A stretch of 64,000 nt of DNA from Namhaeicola sp039714555 (GTDB taxonomy: Bacteria; Bacteroidota; Bacteroidia; Flavobacteriales; Flavobacteriaceae): NCBI GenBank assembly GCA_039714555.1, contig JBDLJB010000001.1, forward strand, positions 124,001 through 188,000. The letters run 5' to 3'. Position numbers and translations under genes: made by a program. Every line of letters begins with the position of its first letter. The first letter of the stretch is position 1. The notes under the pieces were generated by a model. It was not told where the DNA came from. It ran no database searches and saw only the letters and a list, made by a program, of their open reading frames with translations. Positions 36,262 through 45,785 of the stretch are shown in pieces.

Positions 36262-37497
36262 ATGCTATACTATTTATTTGAATATTTAGAAAAATATTAT
36301 CACATTGCGGGAGCCGGATTATTTCAATATATCTCGTTTCGTTCTGCAATGGCATTTGCATTTTCTTTATTGATCTCAACCATTTTTGGGAAGAGAATAA
36401 TTGATAAATTACGTCGCTTACAAGTAGGAGAATCAGTTAGAGATTTAGGTTTAGAAGGTCAAAAAGAAAAGGCAGGAACTCCTACTATGGGAGGAGTTAT
36501 AATTATTCTTGCCACATTAATTCCGGTATTTTTATTTGCAAAACTAGAGAATGTATATATCATTTTACTTATTGTTACAACCATCTGGATGGGTGCAATT
36601 GGTTTTATTGATGATTATATTAAAGTGTTTAAAAAGGATAAAGAAGGTCTTAAAGGTAGATTTAAAATTGTAGGTCAGATTGCACTTGGAGCATTTATTG
36701 GAATTACACTTTATTTCAATCCGGATGTTACCGTTAAAGAAAAACTTCCTGCAGAAGAAATTGTTAATATTACCGAACAACTAGCAGTACCATCAAATCA
36801 TTTTACTCAAGAAATAAAATCAACAAAAACTACCATTCCTTTTGTTAAGAATAATGAGTTTGACTATACCAGTTTACTTTGGTGGATGGGTGATAATGCC
36901 AAAAAATATGTTTGGATAATATTTATTTTCATAGTGATCTTTATCATTACCGCTGTTTCAAATGGAGCAAATTTAACAGATGGTATTGATGGATTGGCAG
37001 CAGGAACTTCAGCAATAATTGTATTGGCATTAGCTGTTTTTTCCTGGGTTTCGGGTAATATAATTTTTGCAGATTATTTGAATGTAATGTATATACCAAA
37101 CTCTGGTGAAATGACCATATTTATAAGTGCTTTTGTAGGAGGATTAGTTGGGTTTTTATGGTATAACACTTATCCGGCACAAGTTTTTATGGGAGATACA
37201 GGTAGTTTAACTATAGGTGGTATTATTGCTGTGTTAGCTATTGCTGTTAGAAAAGAATTATTGATTCCGATTTTAGCAGGTATATTTTTAGCAGAAAACT
37301 TATCGGTAGTATTACAAGTGAGTTATTTTAAATATACAAGAAAAAAATACGGTGCAGGAAAACGTATTTTTTTAATGTCGCCCTTACATCATCATTTTCA
37401 ATTAAAAGGATATCACGAAAGTAAAATAGTAACAAGATTTTGGATCGTTGGAATTTTATTAGCCGTACTATCCATATTAACATTAAAAGTAAGATAA
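36262..37497 (+). CDS. mraY: Phospho-MurNAc-pentapeptide translocase (MraY)
   Basis: 411 residues with about ten membrane segments. Conserved GTPTMGGVII, GFIDDYIKV, NLTDGIDGLA with Mg-binding acids, GDTGSL and SPLHHHF are present. It makes lipid I on undecaprenyl phosphate. An extra periplasmic-type segment (about 165-205) is usual for Bacteroidota MraY. It is complete to its normal C-terminus, so the truncation of the next gene is not caused by damage here. Confidence 0.95.
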   Translation: MLYYLFEYLEKYYHIAGAGLFQYISFRSAMAFAFSLLISTIFGKRIIDKLRRLQVGESVRDLGLEGQKEKAGTPTMGGVIIILATLIPVFLFAKLENVYIILLIVTTIWMGAIGFIDDYIKVFKKDKEGLKGRFKIVGQIALGAFIGITLYFNPDVTVKEKLPAEEIVNITEQLAVPSNHFTQEIKSTKTTIPFVKNNEFDYTSLLWWMGDNAKKYVWIIFIFIVIFIITAVSNGANLTDGIDGLAAGTSAIIVLALAVFSWVSGNIIFADYLNVMYIPNSGEMTIFISAFVGGLVGFLWYNTYPAQVFMGDTGSLTIGGIIAVLAIAVRKELLIPILAGIFLAENLSVVLQVSYFKYTRKKYGAGKRIFLMSPLHHHFQLKGYHESKIVTRFWIVGILLAVLSILTLKVR

Positions 37498-37505
37498 TAA
37501 TAAAT

Positions 37506-37558
37506 AAAATTTCAATAAATGAGTATTTCAACTTTTGCTTTACAACAAAATTTCAATA
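37506..37558 (+). repeat. 12-bp direct repeat at the murD fragment start
   Basis: AAAATTTCAATA occurs at 37506-37517, immediately before the fragment's ATG, and again at 37547-37558 inside it (41-bp offset). Given the AT-rich base composition it may be chance, but it lies exactly where the 5' part of murD has been lost. Confidence 0.5.
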
Positions 37559-38067
37559 CAAAAAATGCTATGGCATCTAATATGATTTCTGAACTGTTGA
37601 ATGTACGGAAAGAAACAATTAGAGAATGTTTGGCGGTTTGTGATAAAGAAGAACATAGATTAGAAGAAGTATTTAAGATCAATGGTGTTCAATATATAAA
37701 TGATTCAAAAGCAGAAAATGTAAATGCAACTTATTTCGCACTTGATAGTATGGAGATTCCAATAGTTTGGATTGTTGGAGGCGTAGATAATGGGAATGAT
37801 TATGAAACTTTATTACCCTTGGTTAGAGAAAAGGTAAAAGCCATTATTTGCTTGGGTGAGAATAATCATAACATTATTAAAACTTTTGTAGATGTTGTGG
37901 ATTTTATGATTGAAACATCCAGCTTAAATGAAGCAGTTAAAATTGCTTATAAATTAGCTGAAAAAGGAGATGCTGTATTATTATCACCGGCATGTGAAAG
38001 TACTGATCTTTTTGAAAATTTTGAAGATAGAGGTAAAAAATTCAAGAAAGCTGTTAGATACTTATAA
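37519..38067 (+). pseudogene. murD: C-terminal fragment of MurD (UDP-MurNAc-L-Ala:D-Glu ligase)
   Basis: 182 codons aligning only with the last ~40% of MurD (normal length about 445). It opens with NTKNAMASNMI and has EHRLEEVFKINGVQYINDSKA, WIVGGVDNGNDY and a SPAC-DLFENFEDRG segment. The UDP-binding N-terminal domain and the whole ATPase domain with its GxxGKT P-loop are absent. Otherwise invariant spots are altered (SPACESTDLF for the usual SPACASFDLF, NDSKAEN for NDSKATN), hinting at relaxed selection. The frame is open, with a stop directly before the ATG. It cannot be a working ligase alone. A natural deletion or an assembly collapse are both possible. Confidence 0.82.
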
Positions 38068-38093
38068 TTTATAAAAATGTTTATGTGATATAA

Positions 38094-39299
38094 ATGAAAC
38101 AATTATTAACAAATATTAAAGGAGATAAAACCATTTGGGCAATCATTGCTGTTTTGGCTATATTTTCATTCTTACCTGTTTATAGTTCAAGTACAAACCT
38201 AGTTTATTTAACCGGAAAAGGAACAACATTTGGTTATTTAATAAAACATGCAATTCTTTTATTATTGGGTTTTGTAATTATCTACGCAACACATAAAATT
38301 CCTTATAAATATTTTAGTGGTTTGTCTGTATTATTGATGCCGGTTGTAGTGTTATTGCTCATTTTTACTTTAGCACAAGGAACTGTAATAAATGGTGTAA
38401 ATGCCAGTAGATGGATTGAAATACCTTTTGTAGGAATGGGGTTTCAAACGTCAACTTTAGCAGTTGTAGTTGTTATGATGTTTGTAGCAAGATACTTAGC
38501 ACGTAATAGAGAAAAAAAGATCAATTTTAAAGAAAGTATTTTGTATATGTGGATGCCGGTTGGAATTGTACTGATGTTAATTCTACCTGCAAATTTTTCT
38601 ACTACAGCTATTGCTTTTGTAATGGTATTGCTTTTGGTCTTCCTTGGAGGCTATCCGTTTAAATTTATAATGTACATTTTAGGAATGGCTGTTTTAGTTT
38701 TTGCTATTTTTTTACTTACTGCAAAAGCTTTTCCTGATGCAATTAAAAATACACGAATTCAAACCTGGAGCAGTAGAATTGAAAATTTCTCATCAGGAGA
38801 AAGTGAAAATAACTACCAAGCAGAAAAAGCCAAAGTTGCCATAGCTTCAGGTGAGATCAAAGGAAAAGGTCCAGGTAAGAGTGTGCAAAAAAACTTCTTA
38901 CCACAATCTTCTTCTGATTTTATTTATGCAATAATAGTAGAAGAATTTGGCTTGATCGGGGCTATTTTAATCATATTATTATATGTAGGATTGCTCTTTA
39001 GAATAGTTATTATAACTACAAAAACAGAAACCATTTTTGGTACTCTTCTGGCTTTAGGTGTTGGAATACCTATTATTTTTCAAGCATTTATAAATATTGC
39101 TGTTGCTGTTGGTTTGTTTCCGGTAACCGGACAACCTTTACCTTTAATAAGTACGGGAGGAACTTCAATTTGGATGACTTGTTTTGCAATTGGGGTAGTT
39201 TTGAGCATAAGTGTGGCAAATACCGAAAAAGATTATATAAGTAACAATAAAATTGAATTAGAAAACCCTTTAGATATTTTACATGAAACAGTTGGTTAA
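38094..39299 (+). CDS. ftsW: Septal peptidoglycan polymerase FtsW
   Basis: 401 residues, SEDS family with about ten membrane segments. Conserved NASRWIEIPFVGMGFQTS, QAEKAKVAIASGEIKGKGPGKS and the FPVTGQPLPLISTGG motif near the C-terminus are visible. It polymerises lipid II together with the FtsI encoded upstream. It overlaps murG by 17 bp. Confidence 0.95.
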   Translation: MKQLLTNIKGDKTIWAIIAVLAIFSFLPVYSSSTNLVYLTGKGTTFGYLIKHAILLLLGFVIIYATHKIPYKYFSGLSVLLMPVVVLLLIFTLAQGTVINGVNASRWIEIPFVGMGFQTSTLAVVVVMMFVARYLARNREKKINFKESILYMWMPVGIVLMLILPANFSTTAIAFVMVLLLVFLGGYPFKFIMYILGMAVLVFAIFLLTAKAFPDAIKNTRIQTWSSRIENFSSGESENNYQAEKAKVAIASGEIKGKGPGKSVQKNFLPQSSSDFIYAIIVEEFGLIGAILIILLYVGLLFRIVIITTKTETIFGTLLALGVGIPIIFQAFINIAVAVGLFPVTGQPLPLISTGGTSIWMTCFAIGVVLSISVANTEKDYISNNKIELENPLDILHETVG

Positions 39300-40377
39300 C
39301 ATATTGTTGAGTGGAGGAGGAACAGGCGGACATATTTATCCGGCAATTGCGATTGCTAATGAATTAAAAAGTAGGATTCCTAATGCTAACTTTTTATTTG
39401 TAGGTGCAAATGATAGGATGGAAATGGAAAAAGTTCCGAAAGAAGGTTATAAAATCAAGGGTTTGAATATATCAGGGTTTCAAAGAAGTTTATCTGTAAG
39501 GAATTTAGCATTTCCATTTAAATTGATTGATAGTTTATTTAAAGCAAAAAATATTATTAATGAATTCAAACCAAATGTAGTAATTGGAACCGGAGGTTTT
39601 GCTTCAGGACCAACTTTGTTTATTGCAAACAAAAAAAACATACCTGCTTTAATTCAAGAACAGAATTCTTATCCTGGTATCACAAACAAATTATTGGCTA
39701 AAAATGTACAAAAGATTTGTGTGGCTTATGATGGTTTGGATAAATATTTTCCAAAAGATAAAATTATCATGACCGGTAACCCTGTAAGGCAAGACATTAT
39801 TGATGTTTCAAAAAAAAGAAATGAGGCATTAAAGCATTTTAAATTAGACAATAATAAGAAAACATTGGTGATTTTAGGTGGAAGTTTAGGCGCAAGAGCT
39901 ATCAATCAAACAATTGAAAAGAATTTACAGGAATTACTTAAAAATAACCTACAAATCATTTGGCAAACAGGGAAACTATATTTTGAAGAATATATTAAGT
40001 ACAATCAAATTAAAGGAGTTCAAGTACATGCTTTTATTCAAAATATGGATTTACTGTATGCAGCGGCAGATATTTTAATAAGTAGAGCAGGGGCAGGTAC
40101 AATTTCAGAATTGTGTTTGGTTGGTAAACCTGTAATATTTATACCATCACCTAATGTTGCAGAAGATCATCAAACTAAAAATGCTTTGGCAATTGTAAAG
40201 AATAATGCAGCAGTAATGATCAAAGAGAGTGATTTAAATGAATTTTCAAAAGAGTTTGATTTGCTTTTTAATGATGATAAGAAACAAAATGAGTTGAGTA
40301 ATAATATAAAAAAAATGGCTTTACCAAATGCAACAGTTGAAATCGCTGATGCTGTTGAAGCTTTATTAAAAAAATAA
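39283..40377 (+). CDS. murG: UDP-GlcNAc:lipid I N-acetylglucosaminyltransferase (MurG)
   Basis: 364 residues, GT-B fold. The N-terminal SGGGTGGHIYPAIAIA and the C-terminal UDP-GlcNAc site (SRAGAGTISELCLVGKPVIFIP) with EDHQTKNA are intact. It makes lipid II. In related genomes murC follows directly; here the next gene is ftsQ after a 116-bp gap. Confidence 0.95.
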   Translation: MKQLVNILLSGGGTGGHIYPAIAIANELKSRIPNANFLFVGANDRMEMEKVPKEGYKIKGLNISGFQRSLSVRNLAFPFKLIDSLFKAKNIINEFKPNVVIGTGGFASGPTLFIANKKNIPALIQEQNSYPGITNKLLAKNVQKICVAYDGLDKYFPKDKIIMTGNPVRQDIIDVSKKRNEALKHFKLDNNKKTLVILGGSLGARAINQTIEKNLQELLKNNLQIIWQTGKLYFEEYIKYNQIKGVQVHAFIQNMDLLYAAADILISRAGAGTISELCLVGKPVIFIPSPNVAEDHQTKNALAIVKNNAAVMIKESDLNEFSKEFDLLFNDDKKQNELSNNIKKMALPNATVEIADAVEALLKK

Positions 40378-40404
40378 TGAATATAATGTGCTAAATACTT
40401 TGAT

Positions 40405-40458
40405 AACTATGGCAAATAAAAGTCAATGAGGGGATTGAATTTATAATTTGCCATAGTT
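40405..40458. repeat. 13-bp perfect inverted repeat in the murG-ftsQ gap
   Basis: AACTATGGCAAAT (40405-40417) and its exact complement ATTTGCCATAGTT (40446-40458), separated by 28 bp. There is no T-run of terminator length beyond TTTT. It occupies the place where murC is expected. It could be an mRNA hairpin, a weak terminator or a recombination scar. Confidence 0.7.
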
Positions 40459-40493
40459 TTAATTTAAGTTATTGAAAATAATTAAAATATAAG

Positions 40494-41225
40494 TTGAAAA
40501 AATATATTGTACATATCAGGTTTATTGCACTTTTATTTTTGGTTGCCTTTTTATATGGTTTTGCAGCCAAAAGAAATTATCAAAAAAAAATAGATAAGAT
40601 TGAAATAGAATTTAACAATGGAAAGAACCTTTTTATTACTTATGAAACAGTTAATAAATTGTTAATACAAAATTTTGACAACGATAAAAATCAAAGGATA
40701 GATAGTTTACATTTGAATAATTTAGAAAAATTTGTCAAATCTAATGTAATGATTCAAAATGCTGAAATTTATGCTACAATCGATAATAAATTAGGCGCAA
40801 TTATTACACAAAGAACACCAATTTTAAGGGTGGTTAATGGATCTGAATCCTATTATTTTGATGAATTTGGTAAAAAAATGCCTTTATCTAATAACTATTC
40901 GGCAAGAGTGCCTATTGTGACAGGAAAAATAAATGAAAATAATAATATTGAAATAATCAGTTTAGCTAATAATATTAAAAAAGACAATTTTTTAATAAAG
41001 CAAATTATTGGAGTAGATCAAATTGAAAAAGAAGGGATAAATCAATTTAATTTAAGAACAAGAGTTGGAGATCAGATCATTATTTTTGGAACTGTACAAA
41101 ATTTTAATACAAAACGAAATAAGTTAAAAGCATTTTATCAAAAAGCTTTGACAGATAGTACTTTGCAAAAATTTGATACGATCAATTTAAAGTTCAAAAA
41201 TCAGGTTGTTTGCACAAAAAAATAA
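40494..41225 (+). CDS. ftsQ: Cell division protein FtsQ
   Basis: 243 residues with one N-terminal membrane segment (about 7-24) and a periplasmic region with POTRA-like and beta domains (VNKLLIQNFDN, LEKFVKSNVMIQNAEIY, LGAIITQRTPILRV, YYFDEFGKKMPL). Position before ftsA supports the call. The start is TTG at 40494. It links FtsA/FtsZ to the FtsLB complex. Confidence 0.9.
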   Translation: MKKYIVHIRFIALLFLVAFLYGFAAKRNYQKKIDKIEIEFNNGKNLFITYETVNKLLIQNFDNDKNQRIDSLHLNNLEKFVKSNVMIQNAEIYATIDNKLGAIITQRTPILRVVNGSESYYFDEFGKKMPLSNNYSARVPIVTGKINENNNIEIISLANNIKKDNFLIKQIIGVDQIEKEGINQFNLRTRVGDQIIIFGTVQNFNTKRNKLKAFYQKALTDSTLQKFDTINLKFKNQVVCTKK

Positions 41226-41228
41226 AAT

Positions 41229-42530
41229 ATGGAAAATGATAACATAGCAGTTGGGTTAGATATTGGTACAACAAAAATTGTTGCAATGGTAGGTAAAAAT
41301 GATACCTATAATAAGATTGAAGTGCTTGGTTTGGGAAGAGCAAAAAGTTTAGGTGTACATAGAGGGGTTGTAAATAATATAACACAAACAATTCAATCTA
41401 TTCAACAAGCTGTTGACCAAGCTGAAACTATATCTGGGAAAAAGATTGAAAAAGTAGATGTAGGGATTGCTGGACAACATATTCGAAGTTTGCATCATAG
41501 TGATTATATTACAAGGTCCTATCCTGATAGAGTTATTGACGAAAATGACATTGAAAGATTGATCAATCAGGTTTATAAATTGGTAATGCTTCCCGGCGAG
41601 GAGATTATTCATGTTTTACCACAGGATTATAAAGTTGATGGTCAAGCCGAAATAAAAACACCCATCGGAATGTACGGTGGAAGGTTAGAAGCCAATTTTC
41701 ATGTAGTTGTAGGGCAAGTTTCATCAATTAGAAATATTGGAAGGTGTATAAAAAGTGCCGGATTAGAATTGTCAAGTATAACACTTGAACCCTTAGCTTC
41801 AGCAAATGCAGTTTTAAGTCAGGAAGAAAAAGAAGCAGGAGTTGCTTTGATAGATATTGGAGGTGGTACTACTGATTTGGCAATTTTTAAAGACGGTATT
41901 ATTAGGCATACTGCAGTTATTCCTTTTGGAGGAAATGTTATTACAGATGATATTAAAGAAGGATGTTCAATCATAGAGAAACAAGCCGAATTGTTAAAGA
42001 CTAAATTTGGTTCAGCATGGCCAGGTGAAAATAAAGACAATGAGATAGTTTCAATTCCGGGTTTGAGAGGTAGAGATCCAAAAGAAATAACATTAAAAAA
42101 CCTTTCAAAAATTATTCATGCCCGTATTGTTGAGATCGTAGAACAAATATTCTTAGAAATAAAGAATTACGGCCATGAAGAAAATAAGAAAAAATTAATT
42201 GCAGGAATTGTTTTAACTGGAGGAGGTGCCCAACTCAATCATATCAAACAATTGGTTGAATATATTACCGGTATGGATACACGTATTGGTTATCCCAATG
42301 AGCATTTATCGAGTAGCAGTGATGTAGAATTATCTAGTCCGATCTATGCAACAGCTGTTGGTTTATTGATGAATGGACTAAATGAATACAATAAAAAGAA
42401 TAAAACTGAGGATGTTGAAGCACCTGTACAATTAGATGAAGATAAAACATATTCTAAAGAAAGTGATAAAAAAACAGTTTTTGAAAAATGGATCGAAAAG
42501 TTTAGAGATTTTTTAGAAAACGCAGAATAA
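41229..42530 (+). CDS. ftsA: Cell division protein FtsA
   Basis: 433 residues, actin-like ATPase. GLDIGTTKIVAMVG (phosphate 1), the 1C subdomain, IDIGGGTTDLAIF (phosphate 2) and the adenosine motif VLTGGGAQL are visible. The C-terminal tail (about 415-433, FEKWIEKFRDFLENAE) is an amphipathic helix of the membrane-targeting type. It tethers FtsZ to the membrane. Confidence 0.95.
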   Translation: MENDNIAVGLDIGTTKIVAMVGKNDTYNKIEVLGLGRAKSLGVHRGVVNNITQTIQSIQQAVDQAETISGKKIEKVDVGIAGQHIRSLHHSDYITRSYPDRVIDENDIERLINQVYKLVMLPGEEIIHVLPQDYKVDGQAEIKTPIGMYGGRLEANFHVVVGQVSSIRNIGRCIKSAGLELSSITLEPLASANAVLSQEEKEAGVALIDIGGGTTDLAIFKDGIIRHTAVIPFGGNVITDDIKEGCSIIEKQAELLKTKFGSAWPGENKDNEIVSIPGLRGRDPKEITLKNLSKIIHARIVEIVEQIFLEIKNYGHEENKKKLIAGIVLTGGGAQLNHIKQLVEYITGMDTRIGYPNEHLSSSSDVELSSPIYATAVGLLMNGLNEYNKKNKTEDVEAPVQLDEDKTYSKESDKKTVFEKWIEKFRDFLENAE

Positions 42531-42564
42531 AAAAATAAGTATTAAAACCCTTTAATGAAAAATT

Positions 42565-44433
42565 ATGAGTAATATAGATTTAGACAACATTTCATTTGAT
42601 CTACCTAAAAATCAATCCAATGTAATTAAAGTAATTGGTGTTGGAGGTGGAGGTAGTAATGCAATTAACCACATGTTTTCAAAGGGAATCAAGGGTGTTG
42701 ATTTTGTTGTTTGCAATACTGATGCGCAAGCCTTACACAATAGCCCTGTTCCTACCAAAATTCAATTAGGAGCAACACTTACAGAAGGGTTAGGGGCTGG
42801 AGCCAATCCAACTGTTGGAAAAGAGGCTGCCTTAGAGAGTATTGATGAGATAAGAGACATGTTAGACAATCGATCAAAAATGTTGTTTATTACTGTTGGA
42901 ATGGGTGGTGGTACTGGTACAGGAGCAGCACCTATTATTGCAAAAATTGCAAAGGAGATGGAAATTCTTACAGTTGGAATAGTTACAACACCATTTAGTT
43001 TTGAGGGTAAAATGCGTAATGAACAAGCACAACTTGGTATAGAAAAATTACGAAAACATGTTGATTCATTGGTTGTGATTAATAATAATAAATTACGTGA
43101 AGTTTATGGTAATTTAGGATTTAAAGCAGGGTTTTCAAAGGCTGATGAAGTTTTAGCAACAGCGGCAACAGGAATAGCTCAGGTAATTACACATCATTAT
43201 ACTCAAAATATTGATTTAAAAGATGCTAAAACTGTACTTTCTAGTAGTGGCACAGCAATAATGGGATCTGGAACAGCTACAGGAACAAACCGAGCACAAA
43301 GTGCCATCACAAAAGCATTGGATTCACCATTATTAAACGATAATAAAATTACGGGAGCAAAAAGAGTTCTTTTATTAATAGTTTCAGGAACTTCAGAGGT
43401 AACCATTGATGAAATTGGAGAAATTAATGATTATATCCAATCTGAAGCCAAAACCAATGTTGATATTATTATGGGTGTAGGTGAAGATGAAAATTTAGGG
43501 GAATCGATTTCAGTTACTGTAATTGCAACTGGTTTTAATATCGAACAACAAAATGAGATCACAAATACTGATTCTAAAAAAATCGTACATAATTTGGTAG
43601 AAGAGAAAGAAGAAAAGATAATAAAAAAAATTGAAACTCCTGAGGTAAAAAAGCGTCATACTTTACATGATGAAATACCTGATAATACTCCTGAGGTAAA
43701 TAATTTAAATGTGGTTTATGAAAAAGTAGAACAAGAAACTGATGAAGTAATACAATCAAATGATGACGAATTTATTATATCTTCATCTGAAGAAGAAAAT
43801 AAACTTGAGTCAGAAAGTAAGATTGAAGAAATTAGTAAAAATCAGTTTAAATTTACTTTTGATCTGCCTATTCAAAAAGAAGAATCAGTTAAAGAAACCA
43901 TTACTAAAGATATTCAAATTAACGAAATTGAAATAATTGGACTAGAAGAAATTAAGCCGAAAACACTAAAAGATGACAAAGTAAGGCATTCTTTAGAAAT
44001 GGAAGATGAATTTGCACAGGAGTTAAAGGTTTTAAATGAAATGAAAGAACATCGTAAAGATGATAATGATTTAAAAATTGAATTAAAAGTTAATAAAACC
44101 ACCAGTAAAATTGAAGAAAATATTTCTGAAAATATTGTTGATGATAGTGAGGTATCACCATTAAATCTAACAATTTCCGAATTAAAGAAAAGGGCTGAAG
44201 ACAGAAGAAATAGGATGAAAGATTTTAATTATAAATTTATAAATAAGGTTCATCAAAATATAGATGAAATGGAAAATCAACCCGCCTATAAACGTTTGGG
44301 ACTCGATATTGATACGACTACTCCATCTACTGAATCACAGGATAATAAATCTAGAACTTCGCTTGGTTTAGATGATAATAATGATATTCAAATACGATCA
44401 AATAATTCTTTTTTACATGACAATGTTGATTAG
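42565..44433 (+). CDS. ftsZ: Cell division GTPase FtsZ with long C-terminal tail
   Basis: 622 residues. The tubulin-like core (about 15-325) has GVGGGGSNA and the GTP-binding GGGTGTG at 114-120. After it comes a ~280-residue, Glu/Lys/Asp-rich, probably disordered tail ending in PAYKRLGLDI and a short terminal extension, as is usual for long Bacteroidota FtsZ. It is the last gene of the cluster and is followed by a strong terminator. Confidence 0.96.
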   Translation: MSNIDLDNISFDLPKNQSNVIKVIGVGGGGSNAINHMFSKGIKGVDFVVCNTDAQALHNSPVPTKIQLGATLTEGLGAGANPTVGKEAALESIDEIRDMLDNRSKMLFITVGMGGGTGTGAAPIIAKIAKEMEILTVGIVTTPFSFEGKMRNEQAQLGIEKLRKHVDSLVVINNNKLREVYGNLGFKAGFSKADEVLATAATGIAQVITHHYTQNIDLKDAKTVLSSSGTAIMGSGTATGTNRAQSAITKALDSPLLNDNKITGAKRVLLLIVSGTSEVTIDEIGEINDYIQSEAKTNVDIIMGVGEDENLGESISVTVIATGFNIEQQNEITNTDSKKIVHNLVEEKEEKIIKKIETPEVKKRHTLHDEIPDNTPEVNNLNVVYEKVEQETDEVIQSNDDEFIISSSEEENKLESESKIEEISKNQFKFTFDLPIQKEESVKETITKDIQINEIEIIGLEEIKPKTLKDDKVRHSLEMEDEFAQELKVLNEMKEHRKDDNDLKIELKVNKTTSKIEENISENIVDDSEVSPLNLTISELKKRAEDRRNRMKDFNYKFINKVHQNIDEMENQPAYKRLGLDIDTTTPSTESQDNKSRTSLGLDDNNDIQIRSNNSFLHDNVD

Positions 44434-44459
44434 TTTAATTTTAGTTTTTTAGTTAGTGG

Positions 44460-44495
44460 AAAAATCCGGAATATTAATATATTTCGGATTTTTTT
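44460..44495 (+). terminator. Terminator of the division/cell-wall cluster
   Basis: A roughly 15-bp stem with one G-U pair (AAAAATCCGGAATAT with ATATTTCGGATTTTT), loop TAAT, and a T-run to 44495. Confidence 0.9.
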
Positions 44496-44525
44496 AATCT
44501 AAAATATTCTTCTTCATAAAGGAAT

Positions 44526-44561
44526 AAAAAAACCACTTAAAGATTGTTATTCTTTAAGCGG
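44526..44561 (-). terminator. Terminator of the Cj0069-type ATP-grasp gene
   Basis: Read on the minus strand: CCGCTTAAAG, 9-nt loop, CTTTAAGTGG (10 bp with one G-U), then seven T residues (44532 down to 44526). Confidence 0.85.
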
Positions 44562-44595
44562 AATTAATATCAGTAATTTTAAACCTGAGTTCTAC

Positions 44596-45645
44596 CTAAG
44601 ATTTATCGTTCTTTACTCTTTTAATTATTTCATCAGCTACTTTTTCTTGAATTCCTTGGTCAAGATGACTGGTAAATCCTACACATGAGCAATTGATTTC
44701 ACCCAAAACATATTTATCATTTTTGTTCTCATCCCAATCTAACATAAAATCAGCAGTCCAAATCAATGGAACATTATACCCCCCCAATTTATCTGAAATT
44801 GTAGGTAATGAATCATTAAACATTTCTATCAAATCTTTCCATTTTTCAGGTTTATCATAAGTATATTTTGCTCCTGAAAATAGTGTTGCAGAGAATGCAT
44901 CTTCACTGTCAGCAGGTTTTTTATGAACAACAAAAATTGGAGTATCACCAACCATAAGGATTCTAATTTCACCTTCTTTTATTCTTGGCATAAATCTCAT
45001 ATCAACCAACATTCCATCTTCTCCTATGATATATTTTTCACAAAATGTCATAAAATCATCCAGACTTTGGTATTCTACATGATTATCTACAGCTTCGGTG
45101 CATTTTAATTTGGTATCTAATGGTATTTCATCACCGAGTTTATAGTCAATGTCATCAGCAATTTGTACTCTCCAAATTCCTTCACCAGTAGAACCTCTAT
45201 TTTGTTTTAATACCCGTTCACCAAAAGAAAGACTTTTAGGAAAAGTTTTTTTGAATGTTTCAATATCATAATAAGCGTAAGTATCTTCAGTTACAAGATC
45301 AGTAGTGGCTAATTTTACCAATGCGTCTTTGGCACCAAAATTTATCATCACATCAGGATGTGCCATACCTTTTAAGCCATTTTCTGATAGTTTTCTTAAG
45401 GTATCAAAATAGATCTTTTCACCATTGGCTAAATTACCGGGATTTATTCTACTAATATAAGCATCAAATTTATCTTTTGAATACTCAAAGATAGTGTCTT
45501 TCCATTCATCTCTAAAGAAAACAACTTCACAATCCCATCCTCTTTCTTTTATGGCATTGAGAATTGGTATTGTATCTTTTCTGTGACCGTTTAAACCTTT
45601 GTCTGAACCACCTTCAGCTTCAAATATTACAATATTTTTTTTCAT
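44596..45645 (-). CDS. ATP-grasp protein of the Cj0069 family
   Basis: 349 residues. The ATP-grasp signature is seen in RVLKQNRGSTGEGIWRVQ (ATP-binding Lys and Gly-rich loop), the substrate loop region around the EIRILMVG strand, and the metal-binding YVLGEINCSCVGF. The overall wording resembles the Cj0069 family, whose substrate is not known to me. It is transcribed alone with its own terminator. Confidence 0.82.
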   Translation of the reverse strand: MKKNIVIFEAEGGSDKGLNGHRKDTIPILNAIKERGWDCEVVFFRDEWKDTIFEYSKDKFDAYISRINPGNLANGEKIYFDTLRKLSENGLKGMAHPDVMINFGAKDALVKLATTDLVTEDTYAYYDIETFKKTFPKSLSFGERVLKQNRGSTGEGIWRVQIADDIDYKLGDEIPLDTKLKCTEAVDNHVEYQSLDDFMTFCEKYIIGEDGMLVDMRFMPRIKEGEIRILMVGDTPIFVVHKKPADSEDAFSATLFSGAKYTYDKPEKWKDLIEMFNDSLPTISDKLGGYNVPLIWTADFMLDWDENKNDKYVLGEINCSCVGFTSHLDQGIQEKVADEIIKRVKNDKS

Positions 45646-45785
45646 TTATAAAAATTTTAAGTTTGGTTAATTATATAATTTTATGATAGATAATTGATAT
45701 TTTAGAAAATTAAATTAGAGTAATAATATAAAGGACATAAAGGTATTAAATTATCTACAAAAAGAATAAATTATTTTTAAGAAAA

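Noticed and set aside
40378..40493. Insertion-sequence remnant between murG and ftsQ
   Set aside because: The inverted repeat is the only IS-like trait; no transposase fragment or target duplication was seen.
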